Positions 61,521 through 64,000 of a stretch of DNA of 64,000 nt are shown one piece after another. The notes under the pieces were generated by a model that did not search any database, had not been told where the DNA came from, and saw nothing but the letters and a program-made list of their open reading frames with translations. Source of the stretch: PNNG01 sp964577055. GTDB lineage: Bacteria > Bacteroidota > Bacteroidia > UBA7662. The translations under genes were made by a program, and so were the position numbers. The first letter of the stretch is position 1; every line of letters begins with the position of its first letter. The stretch covers positions 19,360-83,359 of the forward strand of contig CAZNWC010000012.1 of the NCBI GenBank assembly GCA_964577055.1, in the 5' to 3' direction.

Positions 61521-63149
61521 ATGAACCTCGAATTCAACCGCAACGAAGACGAATACAAGCAGCTCCTTTTTAAATACAAGCGAAAACACGATCAGGTAAA
61601 GCTGGGTGGGGGCGAAAAAGCCATTGCCAAACACAAAGAAAAAGGCAAGATGACTGCCCGTGAGCGCATCGATGCGCTGCTCGACCCCGGTGCGCCATTC
61701 GTTGAAGTAGGTGCCTTGGCCGGCGACGGCATGTACGCCGAGCACGGTGGTTGTCCCTCGGGCGGCGTAGTGGTAATGCTTGGCTACATCCACAAACGCC
61801 TTTGTGTGGTGGTAGCCAACGATGCCACGGTAAAAGCAGGCGCCTGGTTCCCCATCACGGGCAAAAAGAACCTGCGTGCCCAGGAAATTGCCATGGAAAA
61901 CCGACTGCCCATTATCTATCTGGTTGATTCTGCCGGCGTTTACTTGCCCATGCAAGATGAAATTTTTCCCGATAAAGAGCATTTTGGCCGTATTTTCCGC
62001 AATAATGCCCGCATGAGCAGCGAAGGCATCGTGCAAATCGCCGCGGTAATGGGCAGTTGTGTGGCGGGTGGAGCTTATCTGCCCATCATGAGCGATGAAG
62101 CCTTGATAGTTGACAAAACCGGTAGCATCTTTTTAGCAGGCTCTTACCTCGTAAAAGCCGCCATTGGCGAAGACATAGACAATGAAACCTTGGGCGGTGC
62201 CACTACGCACTGTGAAATTTCGGGCGTTACCGACTACAAAATGCCCGATGACAAAACCTGCCTCGAAACCATCCGCAAGCTGGTATCGAAGCTGGGCAAA
62301 ACCGCCGATGCTGGTTTCGACCGCATCAAACCAGCCATGCCCAAGAAAGACATGAACGAAATTTACGGCATATTCCCCGAAGGCAATGCCAAGCAATACG
62401 ATGTGGTGGAGATCATTGAGCGCTTGGTCGACGATTCGGAGTTCACCCAATACAAAGAAGGTTACGGCAAAAGCATCGTTTGCGGATATGCAAGGGTAGA
62501 TGGCTGGGCTGTAGGCATAGTGGCCAACCAGCGCAAGGTGGTGAAAAGCAAAAAAGGGGAGATGCAGTTTGGCGGGGTGATTTACAGCGATTCGGCCGAC
62601 AAGGCCACCCGCTTCATTGCCAACTGCAACCAAAAGAAAATTCCGCTGGTGTTTTTGCAGGATGTGACCGGCTTCATGGTCGGCTCGCGTTCTGAGCATG
62701 GCGGCATTATTAAAGACGGCGCCAAAATGGTGAATGCCGTTTCCAATTCGGTGGTGCCCAAATTCACCATTGTAACGGGTAACAGCTATGGCGCGGGCAA
62801 TTATGCCATGTGCGGCAAGGCCTACGACCCGCGCCTTATTTACGCTTGGCCAACAGCCCGCATGGCCGTGATGGGCGGCGAACAGGCAGCCAAAGTGCTC
62901 TTGCAAATCCAAGTAAGCTCGGCCAAAGCCAAGGGCGAGGTAATTACGCCCGAAAAAGAGGCCGAATTGCTTAAAGAAATCACCGACCGCTACACCCACC
63001 AAACCTATCCCGAATATGCCGCCGCCCGTTTGTGGGTCGATGGCATCATCGATCCGCTCGAAACCCGCAAAGTCATCAGCATGGGCATTGAAGCGGCCAA
63101 CCAGGCGCCTATTGAACGGGCGTTTAATTTGGGGGTGTTGCAGGTTTGA
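61521..63149 (+). CDS. Acyl-CoA carboxylase beta subunit (methylcrotonyl-CoA carboxylase-like)
   Basis: 542-residue carboxyltransferase. Oxyanion and acyl-CoA pocket marks: LPIIYLVDSAGVYLPMQDEIF with FPDKEHFGRIFRNNARMSS, MGSCVAGGAYLPIMSDEA in the N half, then FLQDVTGFMVGSRSEHGGIIK and GNSYGAGNYAMCGKAYDPRLIYAWP in the C half. These resemble MCC beta more than propionyl-CoA carboxylase beta. ATG at 61521 is used; the TTG at 61497 lies within the -7 box. A biotin carboxylase/BCCP partner is not adjacent. Leucine or other acyl-CoA catabolism is likely. Confidence 0.88.
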   Translation: MNLEFNRNEDEYKQLLFKYKRKHDQVKLGGGEKAIAKHKEKGKMTARERIDALLDPGAPFVEVGALAGDGMYAEHGGCPSGGVVVMLGYIHKRLCVVVANDATVKAGAWFPITGKKNLRAQEIAMENRLPIIYLVDSAGVYLPMQDEIFPDKEHFGRIFRNNARMSSEGIVQIAAVMGSCVAGGAYLPIMSDEALIVDKTGSIFLAGSYLVKAAIGEDIDNETLGGATTHCEISGVTDYKMPDDKTCLETIRKLVSKLGKTADAGFDRIKPAMPKKDMNEIYGIFPEGNAKQYDVVEIIERLVDDSEFTQYKEGYGKSIVCGYARVDGWAVGIVANQRKVVKSKKGEMQFGGVIYSDSADKATRFIANCNQKKIPLVFLQDVTGFMVGSRSEHGGIIKDGAKMVNAVSNSVVPKFTIVTGNSYGAGNYAMCGKAYDPRLIYAWPTARMAVMGGEQAAKVLLQIQVSSAKAKGEVITPEKEAELLKEITDRYTHQTYPEYAAARLWVDGIIDPLETRKVISMGIEAANQAPIERAFNLGVLQV

Positions 63150-63185
63150 GTAATTGACCCGACGCAAAGCGTCGGGTCAATTACT
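63149..63185. repeat. Perfect palindrome, 17-bp arms, 3-base loop
   Basis: AGTAATTGACCCGACGC-AAA-GCGTCGGGTCAATTACT. It starts on the last base of the carboxylase stop and has no T-tract, so it is not a standard terminator. It lies about 155 bp upstream of the IS200-like transposase. Confidence 0.9.
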
Positions 63186-63339
63186 TAAGCCTTTTCAGGG
63201 CGGTTGGTGCTCGGAAGAGGAGGCCCCGCTGCATCGCACGTGGGGGACTTTCGTTTTTGGCGGTTGATAAGTTTATTTGGAAGAAGGCCTTTGGCTTGGG
63301 TAAATTTAAGTTGGTTTTTAACAACGTAAATTCCGAAGT

Positions 63340-63792
63340 ATGAGCCAGTCGTTTACAAAGAATTATGTACATCTTGTCTTCGGCACCAAGTACCGACGTC
63401 CACTTATTGACGATGCCATTGAAGAAGACCTGTTTGCCTACCTAGGCGGTATTTGCAACCGTTTAGAGTGTCATACCATCAAAGTGGGTGGATACCGAAA
63501 TCACGTACATGTACTTTGCAGCCTGTCGAAAAAAATACTATTGATGAAGTTAATGGAAGAGCTGAAAGGCCATTCTTCTAAATGGATCAAAACCAAAGGG
63601 AAAAAGTATGCCGATTTCTATTGGCAAGGAGGTTATGCCGCTTTTTCGGTTTACTACCGCGAACTCGATGTTTGTGTGCGCTACATCGCCAACCAACGCG
63701 CTCACCACACCAGAAAATCCTTCGAAGAAGAATACATCACCCTGCTCCAAGAACACGACATGCCCTACGACGAGCGCTATATGTGGGATTGA
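63340..63792 (+). mobile_element. IS200-like (RAYT-type) Y1 transposase gene
   Basis: 150 residues of the HUH/Y1 TnpA family. Metal-binding HUH is NHVHVLCSL (about residues 51-59). The nucleophile Tyr is in CVRYIANQRAHH near residue 112. The DFYWQGGYAAFSV segment and the C-terminal DMPYDERYMWD are characteristic of the widespread Bacteroidota group close to REP-associated transposases. There is no tnpB beside it. Nearby palindromes (63149-63185, 63908-63923, 63985-64000) could be its substrates. Confidence 0.88.
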
Positions 63793-63907
63793 ATGAAATT
63801 ACACATTTGTTCAACCTTTGCGCCATTATAAAGCACCTGAAGTTGGTAGTTTTCCATCTGCCCTCGGATTTTGCAGCTTTCAGTTCGCCTTAATAATTGC
63901 CGGCTTG

Positions 63908-64000
63908 CCGTTCGCCCCAACGGTTTTTTCTCGGTCGCCTTCTTATTTGCCCGCTTTCCTTACGCACGCGCAATTGTCCGCCCTCCGTTCGCCCCAACGG
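63908..64000. repeat. Duplicated hairpin unit CCGTT-CGCCCC-AACGG
   Basis: Identical 16-bp hairpins at 63908-63923 and 63985-64000, 77 bp apart, running off the window edge. They lie 115 bp downstream of the transposase gene and may be REP-like elements or part of a tandem array. Confidence 0.65.

Noticed and set aside
62133..63167. 344-codon minus-strand frame opposite the acyl-CoA carboxylase gene
   Set aside because: Antisense shadow of a strongly recognisable gene, with low-complexity His/Gly/Phe-rich sequence and no domain.
63181..63372. 63-codon minus-strand frame upstream of the transposase
   Set aside because: It overlaps the transposase start and the palindrome region and has no recognisable features.
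1..64000. CRISPR arrays, prophage or integrative element boundaries
   Set aside because: No set of regularly spaced identical repeats with unique spacers was seen, and no integrase, phage structural or conjugation genes are present. The three phased arrays are short promoter elements.

Overview
The window is chromosomal DNA from a free-living, probably aerobic member of the Bacteroidota. The evidence is two secreted S8 proteases with type IX secretion sorting tails, a TamL-type lipoprotein/barrel protein, DUF4159 and DUF6132 proteins, a histone-H1-like mini-protein, few Shine-Dalgarno sequences, and several promoters of the Bacteroidota form TTG-N18-20-TAnnTTTG. The genus cannot be read from the sequence. 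Gene density is high and many neighbours overlap by ATGA or TGATG, so most genes lie in short translationally coupled operons.

Layout. 1-6.9 kb (+): end of a large unknown protein, plsY, clpS, an M48 lipoprotein peptidase, a cupin, an NlpC/P60 lipoprotein, a sirtuin, then nfeD-floA, closed by a bidirectional terminator. 7.0-16.4 kb: a secreted unknown protein and an HtrA protease (-), isocitrate dehydrogenase and imidazolonepropionase (+), an alpha/beta hydrolase with adenine deaminase (-), an AraC regulator with a degenerate receiver (+), a SRAP peptidase and a 58-residue histone-H1-like gene (-). 16.6-23.9 kb: tRNA-Arg, a sulfide:quinone-reductase-like flavoprotein, then a damage-tolerance cassette (LexA-like XRE/S24 repressor, short DnaE-type polymerase, Y-family polymerase) that is visibly richer in G+C, followed by a frameshifted membrane-protein gene. 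24-38 kb: small accessory genes, a DUF4143 ATPase, rarA, mnmD-pyrD, a glycosyltransferase, the miaA-rsmE-DUF4159 operon, a pRiA4b-type protein, a CCA-adding enzyme and a lipid-linked glycosyltransferase pair. 38-52 kb: topA, a SirB1-like protein, a coiled-coil protein, a 3'-5' exonuclease, a fused oligopeptide ABC ATPase, RNase R, a polyprenyl synthase, rplU-rpmA, tamL and an rRNA methylase. 52-64 kb: the tandem secreted proteases, an sbtA-sbtB bicarbonate-uptake pair, a transaldolase, SRP RNA, a small membrane-protein/HTH operon, an acyl-CoA carboxylase beta subunit, and an IS200-like (RAYT-type) transposase with nearby palindromic repeats.

The least ordinary material is regulatory and structural. 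Three promoter regions carry phased direct-repeat arrays with different exact periods (12, 23 and 21 bp). A dyad abuts the start codon of the LexA-like repressor. A perfect 20-bp-arm palindrome sits exactly at a frameshift. A perfect 17-bp-arm palindrome and a duplicated CCGTT/AACGG hairpin lie beside the transposase. The most coherent functional unit is the LexA-like/DnaE/Y-family cassette, in which the Y-family partner keeps its catalytic residues. No CRISPR array, prophage or rRNA operon was seen.
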